Source: a virus | Direction: 5' to 3' (one strand) | DNA length: 25,412 bases | IMG/VR virus record: IMGVR_UViG_3300047560_001944 | Span: 1 to 25,412 of that record | Shown: positions 16,408-22,683 of the stretch, piece after piece | How positions within the stretch are numbered: the stretch's first letter is position 1 | Layout: every line of letters starts with the position of its first letter | The notes under the pieces: generated by a model | Databases searched by the model: none | What the model saw: only the letters and a program-made list of their open reading frames with translations | Told to the model about the DNA's origin: nothing | Made by a program: the position numbers and the translations under genes

Positions 16408-17174
16408 GCTTTGATCTCCAAACCGCTCTTTGCAAACCAGAACATGCGCAGAGCATTGAACATTTCCCAGCCACGCTTCAGCTCAGCTTGGGTCCACTCT
16501 TTCACCACCACCATTCCTGGGACAGTCACAGAGACAAAGACGTTGGCGCACCGAGCCTCGGGGATGCCAAGCCCCAAGCGGTATGCCGCCAACTGCATGC
16601 AATGCTCATCAAAGGCGTCAACCTTTGCCGGATCGCTGAATTCCTTGGTTTTGAAGTCAATCACCACGCCGTTGCCATCCTTGGAGTGCAGGTCAACCTT
16701 GCCGCCAAAGCCAAGCTTGTGGGCAAAGGACTTCTCGGTTGCCCAATTCAGATCGCCAAAGACGTTCTTGACCTCTTCTGCCGTGCCCATTTGGTGCTCG
16801 ACATAGTCAGCATGCATGACGCCCTCATACCAGCTCTCAAGGGCTGTATGGACGTTTGTGCCACGCTCAGCCGCTTGTTTTGCCTGTTCCTTGGAATCAG
16901 CAATGATGCGCTGGACGTAGGCGCTCTCAGGCTCGTCAGGCGCCCGGGGTAGAGTCAGAGCCGCCAGAAGCATCTGATTGAGCTTCCAAGCCTCTAAACC
17001 GGGCTTGGCGGCGCAGGACATGATGGTGGTAACCGAGGGAACCAAACTCATCTTGCGTGCGTCACGCAGAGTTGTAGACCGCTGTGAGCCATCCTTGGCT
17101 GTCACGGTGTATTGGGGGGAGCCATCAAGGTTGTACCAATGAAGGCTCTCTGCGGCTCTAACTACCATTGTCAT
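16404..17174 (-). CDS. PD-(D/E)XK nuclease, RecB/Cas4-like
   Basis: 256 residues. The motifs fit the RecB-type exonuclease fold: RGTNVHTALE (104-113, with His109 and Glu113), then WATEKSF (Glu147), then FGGKVDLH (catalytic Asp161) and VVIDFKTK (Asp173 and Lys175), with a QLAAYRLGL helix after it (about 194-202). It is probably a 5'-3' exonuclease or DNA-end-processing enzyme for phage recombination or replication. No Cys cluster for an iron-sulphur centre is visible. GGAG precedes the start, and its ATG overlaps the upstream winged-helix gene stop. The SSB-like gene lies two genes upstream, a pairing expected for a recombination module. Confidence 0.88.
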   Translation of the reverse strand: MTMVVRAAESLHWYNLDGSPQYTVTAKDGSQRSTTLRDARKMSLVPSVTTIMSCAAKPGLEAWKLNQMLLAALTLPRAPDEPESAYVQRIIADSKEQAKQAAERGTNVHTALESWYEGVMHADYVEHQMGTAEEVKNVFGDLNWATEKSFAHKLGFGGKVDLHSKDGNGVVIDFKTKEFSDPAKVDAFDEHCMQLAAYRLGLGIPEARCANVFVSVTVPGMVVVKEWTQAELKRGWEMFNALRMFWFAKSGLEIKA

Positions 17175-17518
17175 ATGTGCTCCTTTTTCCTCAAAACTCT
17201 TTGTTGTTTGCCAGACCTTCCCGCTCGGCGTTCTCCGGTATCTTCAATCAAACCCTTGTCTAATAATGCCCTGTACCGAGCGGTGACGCTTGAGTACGGA
17301 AGATGACTAAACTGGAACAGGATTTGGTCGCTGATACAGCCCTCTTGCCCATAAGCCGCTATGGCTTCAAAAACCATTCGCTCAAGGCTTGTTGTGTTGA
17401 CTGATGCCGCCGCCGCATGGCTGGTGTCTGGATCGTTTCTACGAACCAGCTTTTGGGAGCTTGTCCCAAAAACCGGTTGCGCAAACAGATCCATGGTGGA
17501 GGTATCTGTTGTGTTCAT
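17171..17518 (-). CDS. Winged-helix-like DNA-binding protein
   Basis: 115 residues. The N-terminus has the common phage motif VRRNDPDTSHAAA (about 25-37). Residues about 44-95 read as a winged helix: LERMVFEAIAAYG, GCISDQILFQF, PYSSVTARYRALLDKGLIED, then a basic wing and tail (RRAGRSGKQQRVLRKKE). It may be a regulator or replication accessory factor. It starts 2 bp after the SSB-like gene ends and overlaps the nuclease by 4 bp. Confidence 0.7.
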   Translation of the reverse strand: MNTTDTSTMDLFAQPVFGTSSQKLVRRNDPDTSHAAAASVNTTSLERMVFEAIAAYGQEGCISDQILFQFSHLPYSSVTARYRALLDKGLIEDTGERRAGRSGKQQRVLRKKEHI

Positions 17519-17520
17519 GA

Positions 17521-18156
17521 TCAGAAGGGCAAATCATCGTCCATGTCATCAAATCCAGAGGTGGTGGACTTGGTGGGCTTGTTGCCATGGGCTTGCCACT
17601 CGGGGCTGGCTTCAATGGTCTTCTTCAGGTAGTCGCCAAACGTGGAGAACATCTCCATGTCAGGTTCGCTGATGACGAACATCTCGCACTTGTTGTGTCC
17701 TTGAGGAATTCCCGCTGATTTGACAACTGATGGAACCGGTGTAACGGCGGTCACGTTGGCATACACGCCACCCTTTTGACGAGGCTTGTGTTGTACGGTG
17801 ACCATGCACCACTTGTCCAACACGGTTTCAATGTTAAAACGTCTCTGTTCCTCTTCGCTGAAAGGTTTGTTGCGCCACCGCTCCAAATCCCTGCGTAGAT
17901 TGGCTTTCTCACCCCAAGATAGGGTGTAGTCTTTGGTGATAACCATGGGTTCACCCTTTTCGGTGACCATGGGTGTGCCATCGCTGTCATCTCCGTGGAC
18001 TTCCCACACAAACTTTACTTTGCGTAAGAAGTTGACTTTGCCTTCGTACTCGGACTTTTGGGTGCCAAGGTCGATGATGCGGTACAAACGGGCGAGATGC
18101 GTCCCTGCGGGAACGGGTTTGAAATTAGATTCACTTGCTTCTACGATAAAACTCAT
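17521..18156 (-). CDS. Probable ssDNA-binding protein with SSB-like acidic C-terminal tip
   Basis: 211 residues. The body begins SFIVEASESNFKPVPAGTH and contains beta-rich stretches (LARLYRIIDLG, FLRKVKFVWEV, KWCMVTVQHKP, YANVTAVTPV). The last residues are GFDDMDDDLPF, almost the DDDIPF tip by which bacterial SSB recruits partner proteins. Similar beta-barrel-type proteins in phages are annotated as unknown or ssDNA-binding. ATG 18156 is chosen over an upstream extension because GGAG sits before it and the extension is unlike protein. Being next to the winged-helix and PD-(D/E)XK genes it likely serves recombination or replication. Confidence 0.7.
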   Translation of the reverse strand: MSFIVEASESNFKPVPAGTHLARLYRIIDLGTQKSEYEGKVNFLRKVKFVWEVHGDDSDGTPMVTEKGEPMVITKDYTLSWGEKANLRRDLERWRNKPFSEEEQRRFNIETVLDKWCMVTVQHKPRQKGGVYANVTAVTPVPSVVKSAGIPQGHNKCEMFVISEPDMEMFSTFGDYLKKTIEASPEWQAHGNKPTKSTTSGFDDMDDDLPF

Positions 18157-18202
18157 TTTGTAACTCCAGTTGAAAAAAAGATGTGATGGTTTGTATATGT
18201 GA

Positions 18203-18424
18203 TTACTTGGTTGATTCCTCCCAGTTCCCAAAAAAGATTGCAACACCAGCCTCAGCGGGAAGCTCGTAGCCTCCAGCAAAGATGTGATTGATGTCGATGC
18301 GCTCGTTCAAGCCCTCACCGATGCCGGCGTAGTAATGCAGACGCTCCTCTATGGGGTCATAGCACATGACAAATCCGAGCTTGCCTTTTGTGGTTTCGTG
18401 CCACACCACGGATTCAAAATTCAT
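18203..18424 (-). CDS. Small protein of unknown function
   Basis: 73 residues, not recognised. Probably a small alpha/beta protein: KLGFVMCYDPIEERLHYYAG, then IDINHIFAGGYELPAEAGVAIFFG. The start ATG 18424 follows directly after the TGA of the 32-residue membrane peptide with no gap. It ends about 46 bp before the SSB-like gene. Confidence 0.7.
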   Translation of the reverse strand: MNFESVVWHETTKGKLGFVMCYDPIEERLHYYAGIGEGLNERIDINHIFAGGYELPAEAGVAIFFGNWEESTK

Positions 18425-18523
18425 TCAGGGTCTCCATACAAAAACATCAAGTGCCAAGACGACGGCGGCAACGACGAGCATGAACACATGCCAGCGGACT
18501 TGCTTGAAATCTTCTTCGCTCAT
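18425..18523 (-). CDS. 32-residue single-span membrane peptide
   Basis: ATG 18523 to TGA 18425-18427. The product begins MSEEDFKQVRWHV and continues FMLVVAAVVLALDVFVWRP, a charged cytoplasmic start followed by one membrane span. It lies in the exact gap between two longer genes: its ATG overlaps the upstream stop (ATGA, 18520-18523) and its stop touches the next ATG. This positional fit is the main support. No family is known to me. Confidence 0.68.
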   Translation of the reverse strand: MSEEDFKQVRWHVFMLVVAAVVLALDVFVWRP

Positions 18524-18732
18524 TCCAGCCCCTTGATGACAGCGCAGGCAATCACGAACACCGTGGCAACGGCGGCGATGATGTATGCAATGGTTTCGGA
18601 GATGTCACCCTGACGTTCACCCAGCAGAACAGACTGAATGCTGATCTCTTCGGGAGTGGGGGTGTGGGGAGGAGGTGTGTACCTGCACCCAATTTGCAGA
18701 CCGGACTCGGTCGTGTACGGCGTTATCTTCAT
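18520..18732 (-). CDS. Small membrane protein, first gene of the leftward operon
   Basis: 70 residues. The N-terminus SGLQIGCRYTPPPHTPTPEE is followed by a polar stretch with IQSVLLGERQG and one C-terminal membrane span (IAYIIAAVATVFVIACAVI). The GLQIGCxYxPPP start followed by a QSxLL segment resembles small early proteins I recall from other phages of Burkholderiales. Function unknown. A GGAAC ribosome site lies before ATG 18732, and a consensus -10 element is 39 bp upstream. Confidence 0.75.
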   Translation of the reverse strand: MKITPYTTESGLQIGCRYTPPPHTPTPEEISIQSVLLGERQGDISETIAYIIAAVATVFVIACAVIKGLE

Positions 18733-18770
18733 ATCGTTCCTTTCATGAGCGTGCTATCGACGCAGAATCG

Positions 18771-18799
18771 ATTATATGACAGTGTTAAACACCAATATT
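18771..18799 (-). promoter_or_regulatory. Leftward early promoter (PL-like)
   Basis: On the minus strand there is a perfect TATAAT at 18776-18771. The -35 region 17 bp away (AATATT, 18799-18794) is poor, so activity may depend on a protein or the -10 alone. The palindrome GTGTTTAACAC lies in the spacer, well placed for repression. Transcription would start near 18764, 30 nt before ATG 18732. Confidence 0.6.
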
Positions 18800-18853
18800 A
18801 GGACAAACCCTTGTTTTATGAAAATAAATTGCATTGTGTTGTTTTAACACTGT
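18779..18853. promoter_or_regulatory. Paired operator-like inverted repeats in the divergent region
   Basis: ACAGTGTTAA (18779-18788) and TTAACACTGT (18844-18853) are perfect 10-bp inverted copies 55 bp apart. Each also lies in a local palindrome: GTGTT-A-AACAC at 18782-18792 in the leftward promoter and GTGTT-GTTTT-AACAC at 18836-18850 in the rightward promoter. The likely binder is the YdaS/Cro-like protein encoded at 19195. The segment between is AT-rich. Confidence 0.55.
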
Positions 18854-18861
18854 GATATAGT
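18834..18861 (+). promoter_or_regulatory. Rightward early promoter (PR-like)
   Basis: TTGTGT (18834-18839), a 16-bp spacer and TATAGT (18856-18861) give a start near 18868. The operator-like repeat GTGTT-N5-AACAC overlaps the -35 and spacer. Transcription would make a ~330-nt leader carrying the two structured elements before the regulator gene. Confidence 0.5.
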
Positions 18862-18883
18862 TTCACTCGTACCCGATAGGGTT

Positions 18884-18958
18884 CAACACGCATGGGGATT
18901 GGGTGAAGCTCTGAAAGCCTTAGCAAGTAGGGTAGTAGCTCAGTCTCCAGTCGTGTTG
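18884..18958 (+). ncRNA. Structured leader element, copy 1
   Basis: The 75-nt element opens with CAACACG and closes with CGTGTTG (7-bp stem). A second stem pairs TGGGGATTGGG (18893-18903) with CTCAGTCTCCA (18940-18950), using G-U pairs. Inside it, after TGAAAG, is a 5-bp hairpin CCTTA-GCAAG-TAGGG (18918-18932). It starts about 16 nt after the predicted rightward transcription start. Compared with copy 2, the 5' 19 nt are identical while the hairpin differs with pairing kept, which argues for a folded RNA. It could instead be a DNA-level operator or origin element. Confidence 0.6.
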
Positions 18959-18976
18959 GTGAAAAGGGTGAGCGCC

Positions 18977-19006
18977 GCCGCATAGGCTCTAATCATGGAT
19001 TGCGGC
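18977..19006 (+). other. Stem-loop between the two structured elements
   Basis: GCCGCA (18977-18982) pairs with TGCGGC (19001-19006) around an 18-nt loop. It lies between the two leader elements and may be part of the same folded leader. No separate function can be stated. Confidence 0.4.
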
Positions 19007-19017
19007 ACACCAACAAC

Positions 19018-19090
19018 CAACACGCATGGGGATTGGCGGTATCGCCCGTGAAAGCCAACATCCGTTGGATACCAGTCCCCAGCCGTGTTG
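19018..19090 (+). ncRNA. Structured leader element, copy 2
   Basis: 73 nt with the same outer stem CAACACG/CGTGTTG and a better second stem TGGGGATTGG (19027-19036) with CCAGTCCCCA (19072-19081). A small CGG/CCG or GGCG/CGCC hairpin follows, then the conserved TGAAAG and a 5-bp hairpin CCAAC-ATCC-GTTGG. Differences from copy 1 keep pairing (G-U to G-C in the long stem, and three exchanged pairs in the hairpin). About 104 nt separate it from the ATG of the YdaS/Cro-like gene. Confidence 0.6.
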
Positions 19091-19194
19091 GGTGTTAAGC
19101 CAGCATTCGAGGATGTTGACGCAGGCGGTTTTCTGGCTTTCCCGTCTGCCCTGTTGAAGACCAAATCGAATCCAACAAAAAACTGAGAGACAAC

Positions 19195-19419
19195 ATGACA
19201 TTGACCGAATATTTCAGCACAGAACCTCGAGGCGCCAAGGTGGAGATGGCACAGTTCCTTGGCATCACCATGACGTACATGAGCCTTCTGATCCACAACA
19301 AACGCCGTCCCAGCCTGCCTATGGCTCTCAGCATTGAGCGCGCAACCCAGGGCTTGGTCACTACAAAAGATTTGCGCCCCGATCTGGTTTCTGTTGACAT
19401 GGAGAAACTGGCGGCATAA
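19195..19419 (+). CDS. YdaS/Cro-like helix-turn-helix regulator
   Basis: 74 residues. An HTH lies at about 16-45 (GAKVEMAQFLGITMTYMSLLIHNKRRPSL), followed by ALSIERATQGLVTTKDLRPDL, the typical end of YdaS/Cro-type proteins in prophages and phages. As first gene of the rightward operon behind the divergent promoters it is the best candidate to bind the GTGTT/AACAC repeats and shut down early transcription. GAGAGACAAC precedes the ATG. It could act as antitoxin-like YdaS, but no YdaT partner is seen. Confidence 0.85.
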   Translation: MTLTEYFSTEPRGAKVEMAQFLGITMTYMSLLIHNKRRPSLPMALSIERATQGLVTTKDLRPDLVSVDMEKLAA

Positions 19420-19523
19420 GATAAAGTTTTGAAACCGGCTAGGTTGGAAGTCATGAGCCAACCGAAAAGCGAACCCACCCCGCCTGCCGTAGTTTCTTTA
19501 AGGGTGGTATTGAAGGCGTGGGA

Positions 19524-20306
19524 ATGCACTATTACCAATTCAACATTGGTGACTATCAGTCACATACATCCCATCTCACTGAGATGGAAGACCTTGCCTA
19601 CAGGCGTTTGCTTGATTGGGCATACCTTCACGAAGCACCGATCCCCTTGGATATCGAGCAGATCTCTCGTTTGATCCGCATGCGTTCGTATAGCGATTGC
19701 ATTGCGTCCGTTCTGCAAGAGTTCTTCGTTCGCACAGATAGCGGATGGATATCGCATCGTGTTCAGCAAGAAATTGAGGCTGTTGGTACTAAAAAAGAGA
19801 AGGCAAGAGCCTCTGCCAATGCAAGATGGAATGCGAAAGGAATGCGATCGCATAGCGAAGGCAATGCTCCCATAACCCATAACACAGTACCCAATACCCA
19901 AGACCCAGATTTAACAGGTACTAACGTACCTGTACGTCCGGCTGATGCCGAACCAGCCCAGAAACTGCCGGAGTGTGACCATCAAGCCGTCAGAGAGCTG
20001 TACCACCAGATCCTGCCAAACCTCCCCGCCTGCGAAGTCTGGAACGAGACCCGTGCTGGTTACCTGCGACAGCGTTGGCGCGAGGTGGGCATGGACATGA
20101 TCAAAGACAACCCCGAGCAGTTGGTCACCAAGGAAATGATGCTGGACTTTTGGAGACGGTATTTCATCCATGTCGGCAAGTCCAAGTTTTTGACGGGCAG
20201 GGCGCCCGCAGGGAAGGATAGGAAGCCGTTCCTGGCTGACCTCGAGTGGATCATTCGCCCCACCAACTTTGCAAAAATCATTGAGAAGCGTTATCACGGA
20301 GACTGA
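19524..20306 (+). CDS. DUF1376 protein, probable replication initiator-like protein
   Basis: 260 residues. The N-terminal DUF1376 domain (about 1-90) starts MHYYQFNIGDYQSHTSHLT and continues MEDLAYRRLLDWAYLHEAPIPLD, then a winged-helix-like part (VLQEFFVRTDSGWISHRVQQEI). A charged, Asn/Thr-rich linker (about 95-130) leads to a C-terminal domain with RAGYLRQRWREVG, FWRRYFIHVGKSKFLTGR and FLADLEWIIRPTNFAKI. That C-terminal pattern is common in phage replication proteins and likely binds DNA or recruits helicase. ATG 19524 is preferred over GTG 19518 since DUF1376 proteins normally begin MHYY. About 100 bp before it holds no convincing gene. Confidence 0.85.
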   Translation: MHYYQFNIGDYQSHTSHLTEMEDLAYRRLLDWAYLHEAPIPLDIEQISRLIRMRSYSDCIASVLQEFFVRTDSGWISHRVQQEIEAVGTKKEKARASANARWNAKGMRSHSEGNAPITHNTVPNTQDPDLTGTNVPVRPADAEPAQKLPECDHQAVRELYHQILPNLPACEVWNETRAGYLRQRWREVGMDMIKDNPEQLVTKEMMLDFWRRYFIHVGKSKFLTGRAPAGKDRKPFLADLEWIIRPTNFAKIIEKRYHGD

Positions 20307-20308
20307 CC

Positions 20309-20752
20309 ATGGCAATCACAAAATTTGACTCATACGCAAACGAAGTTCAAAAAGAAAACGAGGAGTACAACCGCCTGCTGTGTACCGCAAACGGTTGTCC
20401 AATGGAATGGACTATAGACGCCGGCAAACGTTTGTGCAGTTTCCACGCATGGTCTGACCCGCACAAGTGGCCGCGCATCACTGATGAGCTGATCACCAAA
20501 CAAGCCCTGGGCAACCTGCCGACCTTCCAAAAGGTTCAGGACGCCGTCAAGAAGCCTGACTTCAACGCCAAAACCCTGACCATCGCTGAGAAGCAAGCCA
20601 TCCTGCTGGAGCTGAAAAAAGTTGTGCAGGGCTTTGCGACCAGAGACCCCAAGGAATGGGCAAGGCGCCTGAAAGCCAAGGAACTTGCCGGCGAACGCCT
20701 GAACAAAATCCAGCGTGATGCGTGGAGGGATGCCCTGGGAGAGCGTGCATGA
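20309..20752 (+). CDS. Zinc-binding replication-associated protein of unknown function
   Basis: 147 residues. Cys25, Cys30, Cys43 and His46 (LLCTANGCPMEW, then RLCSFHAW) form a likely zinc site, followed by DPHKWPRITDELI. Small phage proteins with this C-C...C-H / WPxIT layout often lie between initiator-like and helicase-loader or methylase genes. The rest is helical and basic (about 60-147). It starts 2 bp after the DUF1376 gene, and its stop overlaps the methyltransferase ATG. Confidence 0.72.
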   Translation: MAITKFDSYANEVQKENEEYNRLLCTANGCPMEWTIDAGKRLCSFHAWSDPHKWPRITDELITKQALGNLPTFQKVQDAVKKPDFNAKTLTIAEKQAILLELKKVVQGFATRDPKEWARRLKAKELAGERLNKIQRDAWRDALGERA

Positions 20753-21648
20753 ACAAGATCGAATTTGGAGACTGCCGGGAAACCATGCGCCGTTGGGCGT
20801 CAGAGGGCATCAAGGCGCAGACCTGTGTGACCAGCCCTCCCTACTTCGGGTTGCGAGACTATGGGCACGATGGACAGATCGGAATGGAGGAAACGCCCGA
20901 GGAGTACATCACAGCCATGGTCGAGGTGTTCCGGTGCGTCTGGGATGTTCTCGATGATGACGGAACGCTTTGGCTCAACATTGGCGACAGCTACAACGGT
21001 TCTGGTGGTCAAGGGACAAAACCAAACATCATGTCGAAAGAGGCGGCAGAGGGTCGAGGAGGGAAAGCAATCAAGGTTGATGGAATCAAATCTAAAGACC
21101 TGATTGGCATCCCCTGGATGTTGGCGTTTGCCCTTCGTGCCGATGGTTGGTATCTGCGTCAAGACATCATCTGGCACAAACCCAACCCTATGCCTGAGAG
21201 CGTTCAAGATCGTTGCACCAAGGCGCATGAGTACATCTTTTTGTTGAGCAAGTCTCAAAAATATTATTACGACATTGAGTCTATTCAAGAACCTGCAATC
21301 TATGCCGGAGATGACAGAGGATCAAGGGGAGACTCACGTCGAGGTACTGAAGCAAACTCGATGTCTGGAAAAACTGGTGAATTTAGAAACAAGCGAAGCG
21401 TTTGGACTGTAACCACAAAGCCATACGATGGCGCACACTTTGCTGTATTCCCGCAAGACCTGATCGAACCATGCATCATGGCTGGCGCACCTGTTGGAGG
21501 GGTTGTGCTTGATCCGTTCATGGGTAGCGGAACCACAGCTCAGGTTGCACAGAACCTTGGTCGCAAGTACCTTGGCTGTGAATTGAACCCTGAATACAAA
21601 CCCTTGCAATACAAGCGCTTGCGTCAACTGTCACTGGAGCTGGAATGA
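20749..21648 (+). CDS. DNA methyltransferase, beta class (N4-cytosine or N6-adenine)
   Basis: 299 residues. Catalytic motif IV TSPPYF is at 28-33 and the SAM-binding motif I DPFMGSGTT at 255-263, so the order IV-then-I marks the beta class. SPPY is commoner in N4-cytosine enzymes, but N6-adenine specificity cannot be excluded. The middle has LWLNIGDSYNG, DIIWHKPNPMPES and CTKAHEYIFLLSKS, all usual for phage orphan methylases. No cognate restriction gene is seen, so it probably protects phage DNA or changes its regulation. ATG 20749 overlaps the preceding stop (ATGA). Confidence 0.93.
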   Translation: MNKIEFGDCRETMRRWASEGIKAQTCVTSPPYFGLRDYGHDGQIGMEETPEEYITAMVEVFRCVWDVLDDDGTLWLNIGDSYNGSGGQGTKPNIMSKEAAEGRGGKAIKVDGIKSKDLIGIPWMLAFALRADGWYLRQDIIWHKPNPMPESVQDRCTKAHEYIFLLSKSQKYYYDIESIQEPAIYAGDDRGSRGDSRRGTEANSMSGKTGEFRNKRSVWTVTTKPYDGAHFAVFPQDLIEPCIMAGAPVGGVVLDPFMGSGTTAQVAQNLGRKYLGCELNPEYKPLQYKRLRQLSLELE

Positions 21649-21863
21649 ACTATGAGCAAGCCACGAAAGTCCTCGACCAAGTTCGTGCTGGTCAAGGGTC
21701 CGGCTTTGGAGAAGCCGAAATACTTCTCGCCCTTTGGCACACCGGAGATCTTAGACCACCTGAAACAGTGCGAGGCGCGCGAGTGGATCAGGAGATACCG
21801 GGCGAAGATTGGAGAGCTAGGGTCCGTGCAAGGGCGATCATGGTGGGAGAAAGTCAAAGATGA
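21645..21863 (+). CDS. Alternative 72-residue frame overlapping the next gene
   Basis: ATG 21645 overlaps the methyltransferase stop (ATGA) and its own TGA (21861-21863) overlaps another ATG at 21860. The N-terminus NYEQATKVLDQVRAGQG, then ILLALWHTGDL, resembles short phage proteins with VLDxVRxG...ALxxTGDL. The second half is Arg-rich and looks like a shadow of the other frame. Either this or the frame from 21652 is the main gene, or both are used. Confidence 0.4.
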   Translation: MNYEQATKVLDQVRAGQGSGFGEAEILLALWHTGDLRPPETVRGARVDQEIPGEDWRARVRARAIMVGESQR

Positions 21864-22122
21864 CATCGGTAAAAAACGAGGCAAAGAAGGTCTTGATGAC
21901 CTCATTGGGCGAATGGAGCGGGAGCGAAAAGAAGGTAATAGTGCTGGACTTCCCTCCCAAAGACCTGTTCCCCAACCGCGCCAGCGGGAAGCATTGGGCG
22001 AGCCTGTACAAGATCAAGTCGGACTACCGGGAGTCGAGCACATGGCTGGCGAAGAGCCAACTGGGGGACTGGAAGCACAACGGCAACCCCCTCAAGCTGA
22101 CTTTGACTTTTCACATGCCTGA
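21652..22122 (+). CDS. Small phage protein, CEAREW / WW...DI..RG type
   Basis: 156 residues in the frame with the stronger third-base G/C bias from 21652 to about 21935. The segment QCEAREWIRRYRAKIGELG, then RSWWEKVKDDIGKKRGKEGLDDLIGRME (about 39-90), resembles small early phage proteins with a C-E-A-R...RG...L core (I recall the DUF7696 type). After about residue 95 it becomes Pro/Gln-rich and is probably non-native, because the RusA-like gene is read in another frame there. A mutated stop codon, a frameshift or true overlap could explain the long tail. Confidence 0.55.
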   Translation: MSKPRKSSTKFVLVKGPALEKPKYFSPFGTPEILDHLKQCEAREWIRRYRAKIGELGSVQGRSWWEKVKDDIGKKRGKEGLDDLIGRMERERKEGNSAGLPSQRPVPQPRQREALGEPVQDQVGLPGVEHMAGEEPTGGLEAQRQPPQADFDFSHA

Positions 22123-22288
22123 CAAGCGCTGGAGAGATGCGGATAACTGCCTTGCCGCGGCAAAGGCGGGGATGGATGGGTTGGCTGATGCATTGATGGT
22201 CAACGACCGCATGTTCAACCCGATCATGGTCATTCGCATGCTTGGAGAAAAACCTGGAAAACTCATCATCACACTGGAGACAACATGA
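21941..22288 (+). CDS. rusA: RusA-like Holliday junction resolvase
   Basis: About 115 residues from GTG 21941. RusA features are visible: FPPKDLFPNRASGKHW near the start, then KLTLTFHMPDKRWRDADNCLAAAKAGMDGLADALMVNDRMF, with the Asp residues of RDADN, the Lys of KAG and the later Asp of MDG and NDR making the metal-binding site. It resolves branched DNA made in phage recombination and replication. Start choice: GTG 21941 has AAGAAGG 5 bp upstream and gives a RusA-like N-terminus. ATG 21860 and 21896 are in frame, but the extra residues look like a shadow of the neighbouring frame. Its stop overlaps the next ATG. Confidence 0.88.
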   Translation: MLDFPPKDLFPNRASGKHWASLYKIKSDYRESSTWLAKSQLGDWKHNGNPLKLTLTFHMPDKRWRDADNCLAAAKAGMDGLADALMVNDRMFNPIMVIRMLGEKPGKLIITLETT

Positions 22289-22683
22289 TTTCAAAATTCA
22301 CAAAGAACAGCAAGATTCATCAGGCGCTTGACTGCCTGTACCGCATGCCCATGGGTCCGACCGAACTCAAGCGCGCAATCAACTTCACTGACTCAACGCC
22401 GAAGTTCGATGCGGCAATCATCAACCCCTTGATCAACGAGCGTTTCGCTGTGCGCAAGGACTTGAAATACTTCATCACCCCCAGCGGCTTGGACAAGTTG
22501 ATGGACCTGGGTCAGATCAAGCAACGCATCCCGAACTCGAGCAAGGTGATTGGCAACGGCATCTATGACGGGGCTGAGCTGAGGAAGAGCGTGGAGCGCC
22601 CGGGGGCAGATGACCATCTGAAGTACCCCAGCCGGCAGAACGACCGCCTGCACTATCGTGACGGGAGAATCGAGCATGTCTGA
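22285..22683 (+). CDS. Probable winged-helix protein of unknown function
   Basis: 132 residues. The first ~75 (SKIHQALDCLYRMPMGPTELKRA, then KFDAAIINPLINERFAVRKDLKYFITPSGLDKLMDLG) read as a winged helix with the usual strand at the end. The rest is polar and basic, with no recognisable domain. The ATG overlaps the RusA stop (ATGA). Its last 8 bp overlap the HNH endonuclease start, so the insertion of that gene left this one intact or slightly changed its end. Confidence 0.68.
   Translation: MISKFTKNSKIHQALDCLYRMPMGPTELKRAINFTDSTPKFDAAIINPLINERFAVRKDLKYFITPSGLDKLMDLGQIKQRIPNSSKVIGNGIYDGAELRKSVERPGADDHLKYPSRQNDRLHYRDGRIEHV

Noticed and set aside
18922-18945. tRNA-like stretch GGGTAGTAGCTCAGT
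   Set aside because: It resembles a D-arm, but there is no matching acceptor, anticodon or T-arm. The bases are better explained by the leader stem.
18884-19036. Possible CRISPR repeats (identical CAACACGCATGGGGATTGG twice)
   Set aside because: Only two copies 134 bp apart; each continues into its own folded unit with a matching 3' arm, and there are no regular spacers.
19026-19157. 44-codon frame starting in leader copy 2
   Set aside because: No ribosome site; the start lies in a strong stem, and the product is Cys/Gln/Ser-rich with no sensible pattern.
18940-19461. Long minus-strand frame over the leader and regulator gene
   Set aside because: It runs antisense through the clear HTH gene and the leader repeats; composition is unlike protein.
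19429-19674. Plus-strand frame between the regulator and DUF1376 genes
   Set aside because: Most of it lies out of frame within DUF1376, and no ribosome site is present.
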